Origin: Amoebidium appalachense
Taxonomy: Eukaryota > Ichthyosporea
NCBI GenBank assembly: GCA_963693365.1
Contig: CAVNZM010000002.1
Location: 5,518,001-5,582,000, forward strand
Length of the DNA: 64,000 nt
Direction of reading: 5' to 3'
Shown: piece by piece, positions 1-64,000 of the stretch
Layout: each line of letters opens with the position of its first letter
How positions within the stretch are numbered: position 1 is the stretch's first letter
The notes under the pieces: model-generated
Told to the model about the DNA's origin: nothing
Databases searched by the model: none
Seen by the model: the letters and a program-made list of their open reading frames with translations, nothing else
Position numbers and translations under genes: made by a program

Positions 1-8
1 CCCCCCCC

Positions 9-43
<35 letters not shown>

Positions 44-268
44 AAAGAAAACCTGCCTATGATGCAGGATCTTGGTATATTTTTTGCAAAGCTTGCAATC
101 TGTTGTCCGTCATGAATGTGCACATCGTACTCTCGACCACAATCCCCCCCCCCCCCCCCCCCCCCCCCACCTAAAACGGTTTGATGTTGTTTTTGTGCGC
201 ACATTGCTAAATGTTATAAATGATTTTCCACCAATGGGATGCTGACGTGGTCATGTGCTTTTTCCCAG

Positions 269-47391
<47,123 letters not shown>

Positions 47392-47541
47392 GGCGAGGTG
47401 TGTGTAAAAAGGACACGTAGCGTGCTTATCTTTGCCTCTCCCTCCCACTCCCACTCTCACTCTCACTCACTCACTCACTCACTTTCTCTCTCTCTCCCCT
47501 TCTCTCTCTCTCTCTCTGTCTCTCTCTCTGTCTCTCTCTCT

Positions 47542-47607
<66 letters not shown>

Positions 47608-50082
47608 GTATCCACACACTCTCTCTCCCTCGCTCTATCTTCCACTATCTCTTCCCTTTGGCGTTCCTACTCTCTCTCTCCTTTATTCTTCCTGAAACGC
47701 ACAACCTCTCCGAACCTCGGTCACTGCGATTACTCACGCTCACCGCGCAAGTTCTTGAAAGCCTCGCTACGTGACCGCGCGCGGAACATGCGGAAGGGGT
47801 GAGCATTGATGCTACCGAAAACGGAATGTGTTACTACACATAGATTACTATAAATAGATATCTGTGGCCGCGGCGGGTTGGCGGCGCGGGCCCGGAACCG
47901 GCCCGGCCCGCCGTTCTACACGCTGAACCCTTGTTAGCCCCAAAAAGTGACCTTTAGATCCATGCGCAGCTGCCTTATATAGTATGATCTGAAACTTTTG
48001 TCCAATGAAAATCGTTATCGCTCCCAATTTGGAAAGTGACTTTCGGGCCAAAAAGCTACCTAATCGGATCGCTAAAACGGTTTGGGTCTCTGCACGGTAG
48101 TATACCTGTGACTACTGAACCGGCCCGTATGAAAGGGATAGATATACGCGGCAGCGTTTTGATTCCTTTGCCAACTTCATGCCGAGTGAAGGGAGTACTT
48201 GCTTGTGTACTTACCCACCCCAAATGAAAATTTTTGTGTTTTTCAATTTAAAGGTTTGGGCATTTCAGGGGCTGAACATTAGCATATATATGAATGACAG
48301 TGTATGCGCGCAGCGTGCATGCTTTGGTGTCATCGATTGCATGATCATGAACATATATCCGGTTTATTTTGTTGTCAAAAAAAAGCATAAGCTATCTCTA
48401 ATATATAGTAAGCTATGAAGCCCAAATACGGAACGACACCCCTCAAACAACAGTTCTTTCCATCAAAGAGCACCCCTATTTCTGGTGTTATCTCTGATCC
48501 ACACCCGCGCCGCTATCTGCATACGGAGCTTATGCCCCAGTAAGCTCCTCGCCTCCGACGCAGGAGATGGCACAAGGTATCTGCAGATCTTAGATGAGCT
48601 AATCCGATCATTTCAACCCCGGGAGCTCACAGGGTGCGAAATGTCTTGATCAGCCTTCTGGTCAAAGCGATTACCCCATCATTGTGCGAAAGTACTGTTA
48701 GCCTGGTGCCGTAAATTTAGAGGATTACAGCCTCAACCTATGCCATTGTATAAATAGCAGCACATTACCTCAACGAGAAATAAATGCATTTTTTTCATGA
48801 GAAGATTACGACTCCTGCATATGCATCAAAGGCCTCATGACAAAGTTTCTCAGCCTGCAGTGTGCACGTTGGGAGGACGTACAGCATTGGTAGCGGAAGT
48901 CGTTTCATGCTGGCAGCATTTAGGTCACATGTCTGGGGGTGTTTCTAGATGGCCGTTGGGGCGGCTTGGGGCCACGGCCTGGCCATGATGGCCCGTGGCC
49001 CAGTGAAGCTCCGCGTTATCGCTGAACTTACTGTATGTATACGTAGTAAAGACGATGCTAAAGGACGTACGTTTTTATGCCTATTATTTTGCAATGCATA
49101 TATGTCTATCGATCACACTGCAGAGGATTTCGAACACCATAGCATACGTATACATGCGTCATGTGCGCATGCATATGTACTGTACGTGTGTATTCAGTAT
49201 GCATGGATGCGCACATGTACATCGGCACAGGCATGTCGATGCATGTCACGTGACTCACCATTCACATACACGCACACACACACAACTGCAAAAAATGTCT
49301 CTTAGGCACCACAATTGTCGACCACCACAACCTCGTTTTACGCATGTATTCATTGAATTATTTAACATTTATCAGTGTATTTTGTGTAGTGCTCGTAAAA
49401 TTTAAGGGCAGTTCCTAAACCTAAAATAGCCCACTATGACGATGATGATGCAGAATGTGGATCAATAGATAGGCTGGATCTAGAACTATATATATACGAC
49501 ATATGCGCTTATCTGTACAATGCACGCGGTCTCACTAACAAGGTCTCCTTTGTAACATCTTTATCTCGCGAGGCCTTTTGCTTGTACTCTAGATCTGCTG
49601 TCCGGATCCCAAATCGTAAAAGGTCACTGTCCAATGATTCGATACAGTGATATGAGGGTGTTTCTGATACTGTTTCTGTACATGTCACACAAAATAGAGT
49701 TCCAAGTGCACAAAAGCGTGACGCATGACTTGACAGATGTGCCTATGGCACTTGTGTGAGTCTCATATCTTGATGTCTCGAAGCTAAAATTTAAGTATAC
49801 CAAACCTGAAGTACAGTAGGCATAAGTGTAGGTCACCCGTGCAGTAACCACCTAGGCATCAAACTCGTTTGCATCAAACTCGTTTACGCATGCTCTTCGG
49901 CGGAGTGATTTGATATGAAGTGGATTTTTTATGTAACACGCCTCTGAGTCAGGACGGTGAATGTATGTTAGCCTAATAATCGCAAATAATGTAGTCAAGA
50001 GAACTGATTTTTGCATTTATGCATGCAAACTGTGCTCTACTTAAATTTGTTTGGATTTGGAAACTAGAAAATACCGTAGAAA
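47392..50082. other. Divergent intergenic region between MRPL16 and the glycosyltransferase
   Basis: Contains a (CT)n tract 47440-47605, a GC-rich island 47865-47925, and about 2 kb of unique sequence without poly-C, the least repetitive part of the window. No coding frame or RNA gene recognised. Promoters for both genes must lie here. Confidence 0.55.
48749..48756 (+). promoter_or_regulatory. Possible TATA box, no gene assigned
   Basis: TATAAATA in otherwise mixed-composition sequence. It lies 1.3 kb upstream of the glycosyltransferase ATG, so it would need a long 5' leader or upstream exon. Could be chance. Confidence 0.22.
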
Positions 50083-51051
50083 ATGCTTTTCACAACACAG
50101 AAATCATGGACAGCAAAGAGGCATGCTGTTGCCGTGGCCGCAGTACTCCTTTGCATCTGTACACTCACGCTGATTTACGTGGGCGGTGTGTCCGTCCCTA
50201 CTCTAACCTATGCTTGTTCACCCACAACTACCACTCCACAAATCCAACCTCCACCACAATCCGGCCTTTATTCCGATGGTGAGAATAACTCCGGATACGA
50301 TGTTTTAACTTTTGAAACTTCTTTGGTGAATATCGCTACCAAATGCTTTAACCTCACTTGTCTGAACACAACTCTTCATTTCCGAAACAAAAATATTTTT
50401 GTTCCAAAGGAAAACACGGACATCATGGCGTGTTTAGACATCAAGTGCATATCGGTGGTAGCAAACAAAACGAACTCCAAAAATCATACAATGGACGTTG
50501 CAGAAACCCAGCTGGCTCACCCTTTGGTGACTTCCGCAAAACAGAACAAAACAGAAGCGAAAACAGAAAAGAGACAACCCACGACAGCTTCCACGTATAC
50601 ACTTGCAACCCCTACCAACACAAATGTAGATATAAGCCATAAAGCAGAGAACCTTTCTACTCCATTTCAGCCGCAAAACACCACCGTGGTCAAGAAAGAA
50701 AAAACCAACTTCCAAGGTTTAAACCAAACGAAAAACGAAACATTTGTCGGAGGGGGGCGCATAGCGATTGTTACTGCGGTAGGGAAGTCTACCCAGGGGG
50801 CACATTTCAATGTGGAGGACACGTACAGCAAGATCGTCTCGTATGCACTGACCAATTACAATGTCTATGCTCAGCGACACGGATATGCCGTTTTCTCCAT
50901 CAACTCCCATATGGCGGACCCCAGCAGGAAGGTGGGTGCCTTGTTGCCTGAGTATGCAATCTAATAATGTTATCTCACTATATATATTATTGTTATTTCT
51001 CACAAAATGTTTGGGCCGGGGCATGCGGGGGGGGGGGGGGGGGGGGGGGGG

Positions 51052-51083
<32 letters not shown>

Positions 51084-52016
51084 AGGGGGGTGGGAATCCG
51101 GAGGGAGGAGGGATTGTGTACTATAAAGTTAAAATGACATAGCCGTGACGACACGGTGACCGTAACTGTGTGGCTTTGTCCGAGTAGCATAATGCATGGC
51201 TGTCTGAAGCATCATTCCCCTTTTTTATGGTAAAGCAAGCCCCCTCCCTCCCCTCAACCACACCCACGCATTCTTCTACAACTCACACTAGAACAGCATA
51301 GGCGTGCATGCACGTACGCGCAAGCGCACAAGCACAAACCAAAGCGTGCCCACCTTCCCACCCATCTACATGCACACGGATATACGCACGCACGCACGCA
51401 GGCAGGCACGTAAGCACGCAAGCACGCGAGCACTCACACACACACATGTACGATTCTGAACACACACAGGGATAATCGACACACTCCCCTGTGCACACAC
51501 CAAGGCCCACCCACGGGGCCCCTCCACCCTCCCACACGCAAAGCTGTTGTGTAACTAAGGCCCAAATTCGTCTAGATTCTGAAAAAGGCTTAGCACAATA
51601 CTCTGAGTGATGAGAGGTAGGCATGTACACGGCCACGATTGTGTGCGCAAACAAACGACATCCCCCCCCCCCCCCCCCCCCCTTCTTCTTCTTTTTTTTT
51701 TTTTTTTCTTCTTTAAGGCCTGCTGTGCACCTATCGTGACACGCACGGTGCATGCCAACCCCATACCAATTCACGACACAAACACGGTCACTGAGCTTGT
51801 TTTTGGGTAGCCCTAGAAACCAGCATTAGACACATCATGTCCTACTTCTATCCCCCCCCCTTCCCCCCCTGCCCTCCCCTTCCCCCCCCCCCCCCCCCCC
51901 TGTATACCTTATCCCCCCTCCCCTCCCCTCACTCGACATGTGTGGGTGCACGCATCTGCATGCACAAACCCGCACGCACGCACGCACACACACACACGTG
52001 CACGCGCACACACACG

Positions 52017-52063
<47 letters not shown>

Positions 52064-53299
52064 AAAAAAAACACACAAACACACACACGCACGCACGCAT
52101 GCACACACACGCACACACACGTACACACGCACACATACACACACGCGCATGCACACAAACACACATACACATACACACACATACATACGCACACATCCCC
52201 TTTCCTCCCCTCCCCACCCCCTCCTTTCCCCTACCCCCCCAGAAGGTCCAGGGAAATGGACCTCCGTATATTTGCAGTCTCTGTTCGACCATTCCGTGCG
52301 CCCACACACCGCCCCTTGTGTTTTGCACATTAACCAGTCGTGTTTAATAGCACGAGTGCTCCTACCTTTCTCACCCCATAAGTATTTTTCTTTTTCTCAG
52401 TAACTTATTATTTTTTCACTCAATAGTCCTGCCGTCCAAACGTTCTTCTGCCCAAATGTCTCCCCCCTCCCCCTCCCCAACCCTCCTCCTCTGGGGGGCG
52501 CACCCATTCCTTCCCGATATCCCCCCCGCCTCCCTCCCCCTTTCCCTTTCTTCCCCCTCCCCCTCCCCATTCCAAGCCCCACATCCCCCCCCCCCCCCCC
52601 CATCATGATATAATTCACCCCCCCTTCCCCCCCCCCCTTCCCCACCATGCCTTACATCCCTGCCCGATCCTGTCAGCCCCCCTCCCCCCCCCTCCCCCCA
52701 CCCACCCACCCCTCTCTCTCTCTCTCTCCCCCCCTCCCTCTCCACCCGGAACCCCTCACAATACCTGATGATTAGCCCTGCTTTTTATGCATACTCCTTA
52801 TGTGTACTTTGCATTCTGCATCGTGTTGTCGAGTCCGTCATGTATGCGAACTTTGTTCTCTAAAGCACATCCTAACCCCTCCTCCCTCCCCCTCCCCCCC
52901 CCCCCCCCCGAGGCTCCCCCCCCCCCCCCCCCCCCAATCCCCCGCAGTTCTATTGGGCCAAAATCCCAATCATCCGCCACTACCTCGACCTGGGCTTCGA
53001 GTGGGTCTTCTGGACCGACATTGATTGGCTGTTTTTGAACACCAGCGCACCAATAGAATCGCTTATCGTCCCGGGCAAAGACATCATCACTAGCCGCGAA
53101 TGCTTTAACGAGGGTCTGTTCAAAGCCATGTCCGGTACCATGCTGTTAAAGAACACACGGATAACCCGCCACATGTTGGATGTGTGGGATGGAATGTACG
53201 CCCAGTACAAGGACAACCACAATCCGGAGCAAGATGCATTCGAGGTCTTGATGGGTGTCAATGGCTCATTTGCGCAACACCATCACGTAGGAACCCCCT

Positions 53300-53336
<37 letters not shown>

Positions 53337-54097
53337 CCCCTTTCCCTCTCCCTCTCCGCCCCCCTCCCTCTCCGCCTCCCCCCCCCCCCCCCCCCCCCGC
53401 TTCCCCTTCAACTTCCCCCTCCCCCCCCCCGCTCCTGCACTTCCATATTCTTCCCCGATCCCCCCCCCCCCCCCCCCTCTCCCCCTCCCTCCCCCCCCCC
53501 CCCCCCCCCCCCCTCCCCCCCCCCCCCCCCAAAAAAAAGTACCACGGTCATGTTCTGTGAACCCCCCCTCCCTTTCCCCTCCTGCCACGGCCCCTGGCCA
53601 AAAATGCACCCCACTCTGACGCAAAGTACAGGGAAAATAAGCATCAATATTTGCAGTCCGGACACACACAGTCATTCACGCCCCGGGCAACACGAACCTT
53701 TGGGCACCATGTATACATCTGTACACGGTGACTTCTGCGTGGGAGCATGTGTGTGCATGTACATTTGCATTGGTAACTCAGTGTGAGAGCAGAGAAACAC
53801 TGTACGTAAACGTGTGCACCGTGCCGTGTTACACTTTTTTTTGCTGCCATAGTAATTGTTGCTAATCCGACCTGGTACGCACCACAGAACCACAATGCCA
53901 GCGACTTCATGACGTACCACTACTGCCACGGCCCAGCACGGGGCATGATTGCACAGGGCGGCCATTTTGGCATCCACTTCCCGGGCCCAGACAAGGTCGG
54001 CGTTATGCACGAATACTACAGCGAATGGCTGCAGACTCTGCCTGAGAATGAGCGACCTGCACAGTATCTCAACATGATCTTCACCCCGTTGCAATGA
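50083..54097 (+). CDS. Type II membrane glycosyltransferase, GMA12/MNN10-like, 3 exons
   Basis: Predicted Golgi glycosyltransferase using a nucleotide-sugar donor. Exons: 50083-50931, 52948-53286, 53888-54097 (465 aa, phase 0 at both joins). Residues about 14-33 form one hydrophobic segment ([20 protein letters not shown]) after a short basic cytosolic tail, giving type II topology. Residues about 36-222 are a Ser/Thr/Asn-rich stem with about ten N-x-S/T sites. The catalytic domain begins at [11 protein letters not shown], continues with [10 protein letters not shown], and has the metal-binding DxD in FWTDIDWLF (Asp 307 and 309). It ends with [11 protein letters not shown] and a His/Gly-rich exon containing [10 protein letters not shown]. 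This order fits the galactosyl/mannosyltransferase family GMA12/MNN10; acceptor and donor cannot be told from sequence. An upstream 5' exon is possible, since an AG lies at 50100-50101, but ATG 50083 gives the best signal-anchor. The second donor is followed closely by poly-C. Confidence 0.85.
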
Positions 54098-55015
54098 AAA
54101 AAAACGGACAAGTACTGAAGTTTCCAAACTTGATACTGTTTGAGACTTGAATAGAACCCGAAGATATTATTAGGGGGGTCCAATGATTAGGCCCCGGGCA
54201 GTCCTGCAAGCCACTGGTCTGATAGTGAAGGAAGTACGTTCATTCAATTTTCAAGTTAAATTTATATCCTTTTTTGGAACCTCATGCCACGAGAATGAGA
54301 AAGCCCCATGGACATGTACCAGTGTAATCCCTTTGCACGTGCGCTATGCATGTGTGCGTGCGCTCGTGCCCGCGCGCCAATGTGCATGTGAATCCGATGG
54401 TGTGTGCGCGTGCGTGCGTGGGTTCGTGCGTGTGTGCGCGTCCGTGAGTGTCTGTGTTAGGTGTGTGTGTGCTCTTCCTCAGAAGTTCTTTTATCACACT
54501 ATTTTATTTCCCCCTCCCCCCCCGATCGTCTCCGAGTCCCTATTACATATTCCTTTCTTTTGAAATGCCTTTCAAAAAACTTTTTTGGGGTGCTGTGATA
54601 TCGATAGGGAGGAAATCATTCGTTCGAGAGTATCATGCTGTGCAGATACCATATGGGGGGGACGAGAGAGGGGGGGGGGGGGCAAGGCGGGGACGGGGGG
54701 CTAGGGGTAGTTTTTTATGGGCAAAATGAATGCCAAATATGGCCCACGGTTCAAATTGAGAACCTGGCCAATCCGTGCCCAAGTGTAACGTTTTGACGCC
54801 GCGGCGTGGCAAGGATCTCAATATACATGATGGGTTCGGCGAGGACTCATAGTAAATATCCAGTCTAAACCTTCCTCTCCCTCCCCCCCTTCCTTCCCTC
54901 CTCCCAAATTTCAACCTCGGGATTCCCCCTCCCCTCCCCCCTCCCCTCCCCCCCGCCCCGCCCCCCCCCAAACACCCAAACACACACCCGCTGCCCCCCA
55001 CCCCCCCCCCCGCTC

Positions 55016-55016
<1 letters not shown>

Positions 55017-55080
<64 letters not shown>
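55017..55080 (+). repeat. Poly-C tract, 64 bases, intergenic
   Basis: One of the longest C-runs in the window and one of the few outside a gene; it lies between the convergent glycosyltransferase and unrecognised gene. Length in an assembly is uncertain for such runs. Confidence 0.9.
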
Positions 55081-55082
<2 letters not shown>

Positions 55083-56087
55083 TGCACTGTTGGAAGTAGA
55101 GTCCGCTGTGTCTAGGGTCGTCGTGGCGCGCCGGGGCTCTGACCCGTTTTTTACTGCTTTCAGTGTGTGAACTCCATGACTAAACTCCTTGTCTGCACCT
55201 GGCAGAGACGTGGGTTATATACCCGTGGGGCAGCAGTCTGGAATGGAATCCGGATTCCAGGCGCTAATCGATCCGATTCTCAAAAAAAGCACCTAAATTT
55301 TTCTTTTGGCTCGGGTTTATTGATCCGTTGATGAAGGCAACGTGCAGCCACAGGCTACATAACCACCAATAGAACTGAAAAAGCCAAAGCTACGAAATAA
55401 AAATAAAGCGACAAGTGACAAAGGACACCAGCGGGCAAAACCTTAAGTGTACGTGTATGCATGAAACTAGTTTGCTCCAACTAGTCATATGCATCGATGT
55501 TGACCAGACCACACTCCGCAAGAAGACATCATTACTGCTGCTTCCCACCTCAAAACCTACCGAAGCACAGCAAGCAAGTCAGCCTCTAAAAGAGCAATGC
55601 AGACCAAATCTGAGCTAAAAAACAATCCCAACGGGCCCGGCCCCTAGATAACCCGGAGAAACTGCACCTAGCTCTCTGATAAGGTGGCCTAGTGAGTTGT
55701 GGCAGGACGTCGACACACAGAAAAACACAGTTACAGAATGCATGCAAGCAAACCCGGTCATTGCCGTACGACTGGAGGCTAAGGACTGGCAGTCACTTGG
55801 AAAGCTCCCCGACCAAGTAGCCGCCCCTCCACTCACGCAGCGCAGAAGTAGCTGAAAAAGTTGCAGCAGCCCACCGCCAATGTTAGGTCGCGTAGAAGCG
55901 TAGACAGCGTGTAGACGTTCCCATAGGTTGCAGTGGACCACCAGGCGTTGAAGAAACCACTTCTCAAGCGAGAAACTCCGCGAAAGGGAGATGCCCCCAC
56001 ACTCTCACAGCAGTAGGAATACACCAGGCCACACCACACACACGCTGCAGTCACGTTCCCCTGAGTGCAGACTCCTAGGCCTCCCAC

Positions 56088-56290
56088 CACAAAAAGAAGA
56101 AACGAAAGCCTTTATATACCTGCCATGGTGAAGAATCGGGAAAAAAAGTTGACGTGACAGCTAAGAGATCGAAGTGAAGGTGAAGTTCCCCACAAAAAGA
56201 AGAAACGAAAGCCTTTATATACCTGCCATGGTGAAGAATCGGGAAAAAAAGTTGACGTGACAGCTAAGAGATCGAAGTGAAAGTGAAGTC
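56088..56290. repeat. 103-bp tandem duplication
   Basis: The block beginning CACAAAAAGAAGAAACG is repeated with a period of 103 bp and almost no differences. Each copy contains TTTATATACCTGCCATGG. Confidence 0.9.
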
Positions 56291-57477
56291 CCCCCTAAAT
56301 TTCTTTTGATCTATCCCAAACCCTACCTATTAAATATCTTTCATCTATCTCGGACTTTCCCACAGTGTACCTAAATATCTCCTCGAAAAATCTCCAAGAT
56401 CCAGAGGCCGGGGGGGGGGCCTCACTTAGTGTGAGTATGGACTTAGGGCAGGCAGGGAGATTTGTGCACATGTACTGTAACATGGAAATGCAGTGAAAAT
56501 CTGCAGCAGCAAAAGTTGGCCAGGTACGGCAAGGCAGGAGGGGGGCACAGTTAGTGTGAGTGGATCCAGAGTCTTGTACGGCAAGGCAAAGAGGGGGGGG
56601 GGGGGGGGTGTTGCAGGCCAAAGTGTCACGGTCGTCCAGGCCAAAGTGTCGTCACCTCTAATTAAAATCCAGGACGTCAAATTTGGCTGGTCTAGGGGAA
56701 ATATCGGGCAGGCCAAAATGCACCCCCCCCCCCCCCCCCCCCCTACTACCCTGGGTGACGGGGGGGTCAGAGGGTTTGTGTGTGGTGGGAGAAACACAGT
56801 GTGGGCGCGGGGGGGGGGGGGGGGGGGGGGGGGAGGGGGTATAAAAAATCATTGTCTTAACCTTCCCCCCCCCCCCCCCCCCCCCTAGTATCCCGATAAC
56901 ATGGAGGGAGTGCAGGGGTGCAGGGGGGTCAGGGTGTGTACTATATGTGGTTGGAGAAACACAGCGTGTGCACGGACCTGCACGGTCTGGCCTAGATGGC
57001 AAAATTCTCCCCCCCCCCCCCCCCCCCCCCCCCCCCCAGGGAAACAGGGAGGGAGTACATGGGTGGTAAGGTTGCAAATATAAGGTTTACGCTGTATTTT
57101 ATGGACCAGGTGTGTGTGTGTCATTCCACACACACACACACACATCAGTGTAAGCGCATCCAGGCACGACATTATCATACTCTTTGACAGTGTATAGACT
57201 TAGTGTCCAATCATGCTATTTTATTGTGTGTGTGTGCACTGCACACACACTTCAATGTGTCAAACTAAATCACACCCAGACTTGTTATTGTATCGTGTGT
57301 GTGTGCACTGCACACGCACTTCTTAACGTGTTGAAATATACTACACAAACAAACTTATACACACATACACAGTGAAGAGCGAGCAAAGTTTTTGGAGGAA
57401 AAAAAACTAAACACCTGTCTTTACCATACCCGTTATAGATACCAATTACTTTTACCATTTACATTTAAGGTGTTCGA

Positions 57478-62615
<5,138 letters not shown>

Positions 62616-62654
62616 CTGCAAAAAAAAAAATTAAATAAAATGAATACGCCTACT

Positions 62655-64000
62655 AGTAGTCACAACGCGAATATTATATTATCCGAAACATCCACCCCCC
62701 AAGCGAATACTATATTCACACAACCCCAAGCGAATATAATATTCGCGCGAATCCTGATGATCTAACCCCAAGCGAATGTAATATTCGGTCCGATCGATCC
62801 GAGCGAATATTATATTCGCGCGGATCTTGATTATCAAACAAATCGATCCGAGCGAATATTATATTCGCTTGGGGTTGTAATCAGGGTGCGAGCGAGCATT
62901 ATATTCGCTCGCATTTATTCATCCACCCAAGCAAATATAATATTCGCACGGATCCTGATGATCTAACCCCAAGCGAATATAATATTCGCTGGAATCCTGA
63001 TGATCTAACCCCAAGCGAATATAATATTCGCTCCGATCGATCCGAGCGATTATTATATTCGGGCGGATCTTGATTATCTAACCAATCGATCCAAGCGAAT
63101 ATTATATTCGCTTGGGGGTTGTAATCATGGTGCGAGCGAATGTTACATTCGCTCGCATCCTGATGATCCCACCCCCAAGCGAATATAATATTCGCTCGGA
63201 TCCTGATGATCCCACCCCCAAGCGAATATAATATTCGCACGGATCCTGATGATCCCACCCCCAAGCGAATATAATATTCGCTCGGATCCTGATGATCTAA
63301 CCCCAAGCGAATATAATATTCGCTCCGATCGATCCGAGCGATTATTATATTCGCGCGGATCTTGATTATCTAACCAATCGATCCAAGCGAATATTATATT
63401 CGCTTGGGGGATAATATTCGCTTGGGGGTTGTAATCATGGTGCGAGCGAATGTTACATTCGCTCGCATCCTGATGATCCCACCCCCAAGCGAATATAATA
63501 TTCGCTCGGATCCTGATGATCCCACCCCCAAGCGAATATAATATTCGCTCGGATCCTGATGATCTAACCCCAAGCGAATATAATATTCGCTCCGATCGAT
63601 CCGAGCGATTATTATATTCGCGCGGATCTTGATTATCTAACCAATCGATCCAAGCGAATATTATATTCGCTTGGGGGTTGTAATCATGGTGCGAGCGAAT
63701 GTTACATTCGCTCGCATCCTGATGATCCCACCCCCAAGCGAATATAATATTCGCTCGGATCCTGATGATCCCACCCCCAAGCGAATATAATATTCGCACG
63801 GATCCTGATGATCCCACCCCCAAGCGAATATAATATTCGCTCGGATCCTGATGATCTAACCCCAAGCGAATATAATATTCGCTCCGATCGATCCGAGCGA
63901 TTATTATATTCGCGCGGATCTTGATTATCTAACCAATCGATCCAAGCGAAGATTATATTCGCTTGGGGGTTGTAATCATGGTGCGAGCGAATGTTACATT
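62655..64000. repeat. Satellite-like array of GCGAATA-TAA-TATTCGC dyads
   Basis: About 30 dyads with 7-bp or longer arms around a TAA/TTA centre, in both orientations, separated by spacers such as GGATCCTGATGATCCCACCC (43-bp subunits). Higher-order units start at 63079, 63371, 63638 and 63930 (292, 267, 292 bp). The array continues beyond the window and lies just upstream of the unrecognised minus-strand gene. Confidence 0.93.

Larger units (their letters stand above)
54098..57477. other. Intergenic region between convergent glycosyltransferase and unrecognised gene
   Basis: Holds a TG/CG-rich stretch, poly-C 55017-55080, the 103-bp tandem duplication, two related segments at about 56748-56803 and 56902-56970 (each with GGAGAAACACAG), and two related GTGTGTGTGCACTGCACAC palindromes near 57222 and 57294. 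No gene seen. Confidence 0.55.

Noticed and set aside
49000-49300. Small plus-strand frames of 116-118 codons
   Set aside because: They overlap in different frames, have no conserved motif or splice partners, and the sequence lacks coding periodicity by eye.
63143-63865. 240-codon minus-strand open frame across the dyad array
   Set aside because: It is simply the satellite unit translated; unit lengths of 292 and 267 bp change frame between blocks and there is no independent coding signal.
62655-64000. CRISPR-like array
   Set aside because: Host is a eukaryote, the spacers are themselves repeated, the dyads occur in both orientations and no cas genes exist.

Overview
The window is nuclear DNA of an intron-rich eukaryote, most likely a unicellular or lower eukaryote, lineage not determinable by eye. 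Exons are GC-rich and joined by GT-AG introns. Almost everything between exons is simple sequence: runs of C (or G), (CA)n/(TG)n, (CT)n, and dispersed repeats. Nuclear genes for CCR4-NOT, a mitochondrial ribosomal protein with a presequence and a Golgi-type glycosyltransferase, plus a U6 snRNA copy, rule out a prokaryote or organelle.

Layout. (1) 269-36268, plus strand: CNOT1/NOT1, the scaffold of the CCR4-NOT deadenylase complex. I read 55 in-frame exons giving the last 2257 residues; only the N-terminal start lies outside the window. (2) 39947-47391, minus strand: nuclear gene for mitochondrial ribosomal protein uL16m (MRPL16), 6 exons, complete, 210 aa. (3) 50083-54097, plus strand: type II membrane glycosyltransferase of the GMA12/MNN10 type, 3 exons, 465 aa. 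(4) 57478-62615, minus strand: a 9-exon gene of about 907 codons that I do not recognise, with acidic and basic low-complexity regions and an ambiguous reading frame in its first visible exon. (5) 62655 to the end: a satellite-like array of a 17-bp dyad (GCGAATA-TAA-TATTCGC) organised into about 292-bp higher-order units. The genes are arranged convergent, divergent, convergent and are functionally unrelated apart from general expression roles (mRNA turnover, mitochondrial translation, secretory glycosylation).

The introns hold the most unusual material. Many carry members of a repeat family (called PCT here, for poly-C-tailed) whose 3' end always runs into a poly-C tract and whose truncated 5' ends abut another poly-C tract. 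One intron holds the C-terminal part of a reverse transcriptase with the same poly-C flanks, a candidate relative of the machinery that spread them. A near-complete U6 snRNA copy sits inside a minisatellite in CNOT1 intron 3, and a tRNA-derived SINE lies in intron 12. Independently, 22 of the 54 CNOT1 introns visible here, and some introns of the MRPL16 and glycosyltransferase genes, start a poly-C run within about 30 nt of the 5' splice site, on the sense strand of each gene. All exon joins were made by eye from splice signals, frame continuity and recalled family conservation; no alignment or database search was run.
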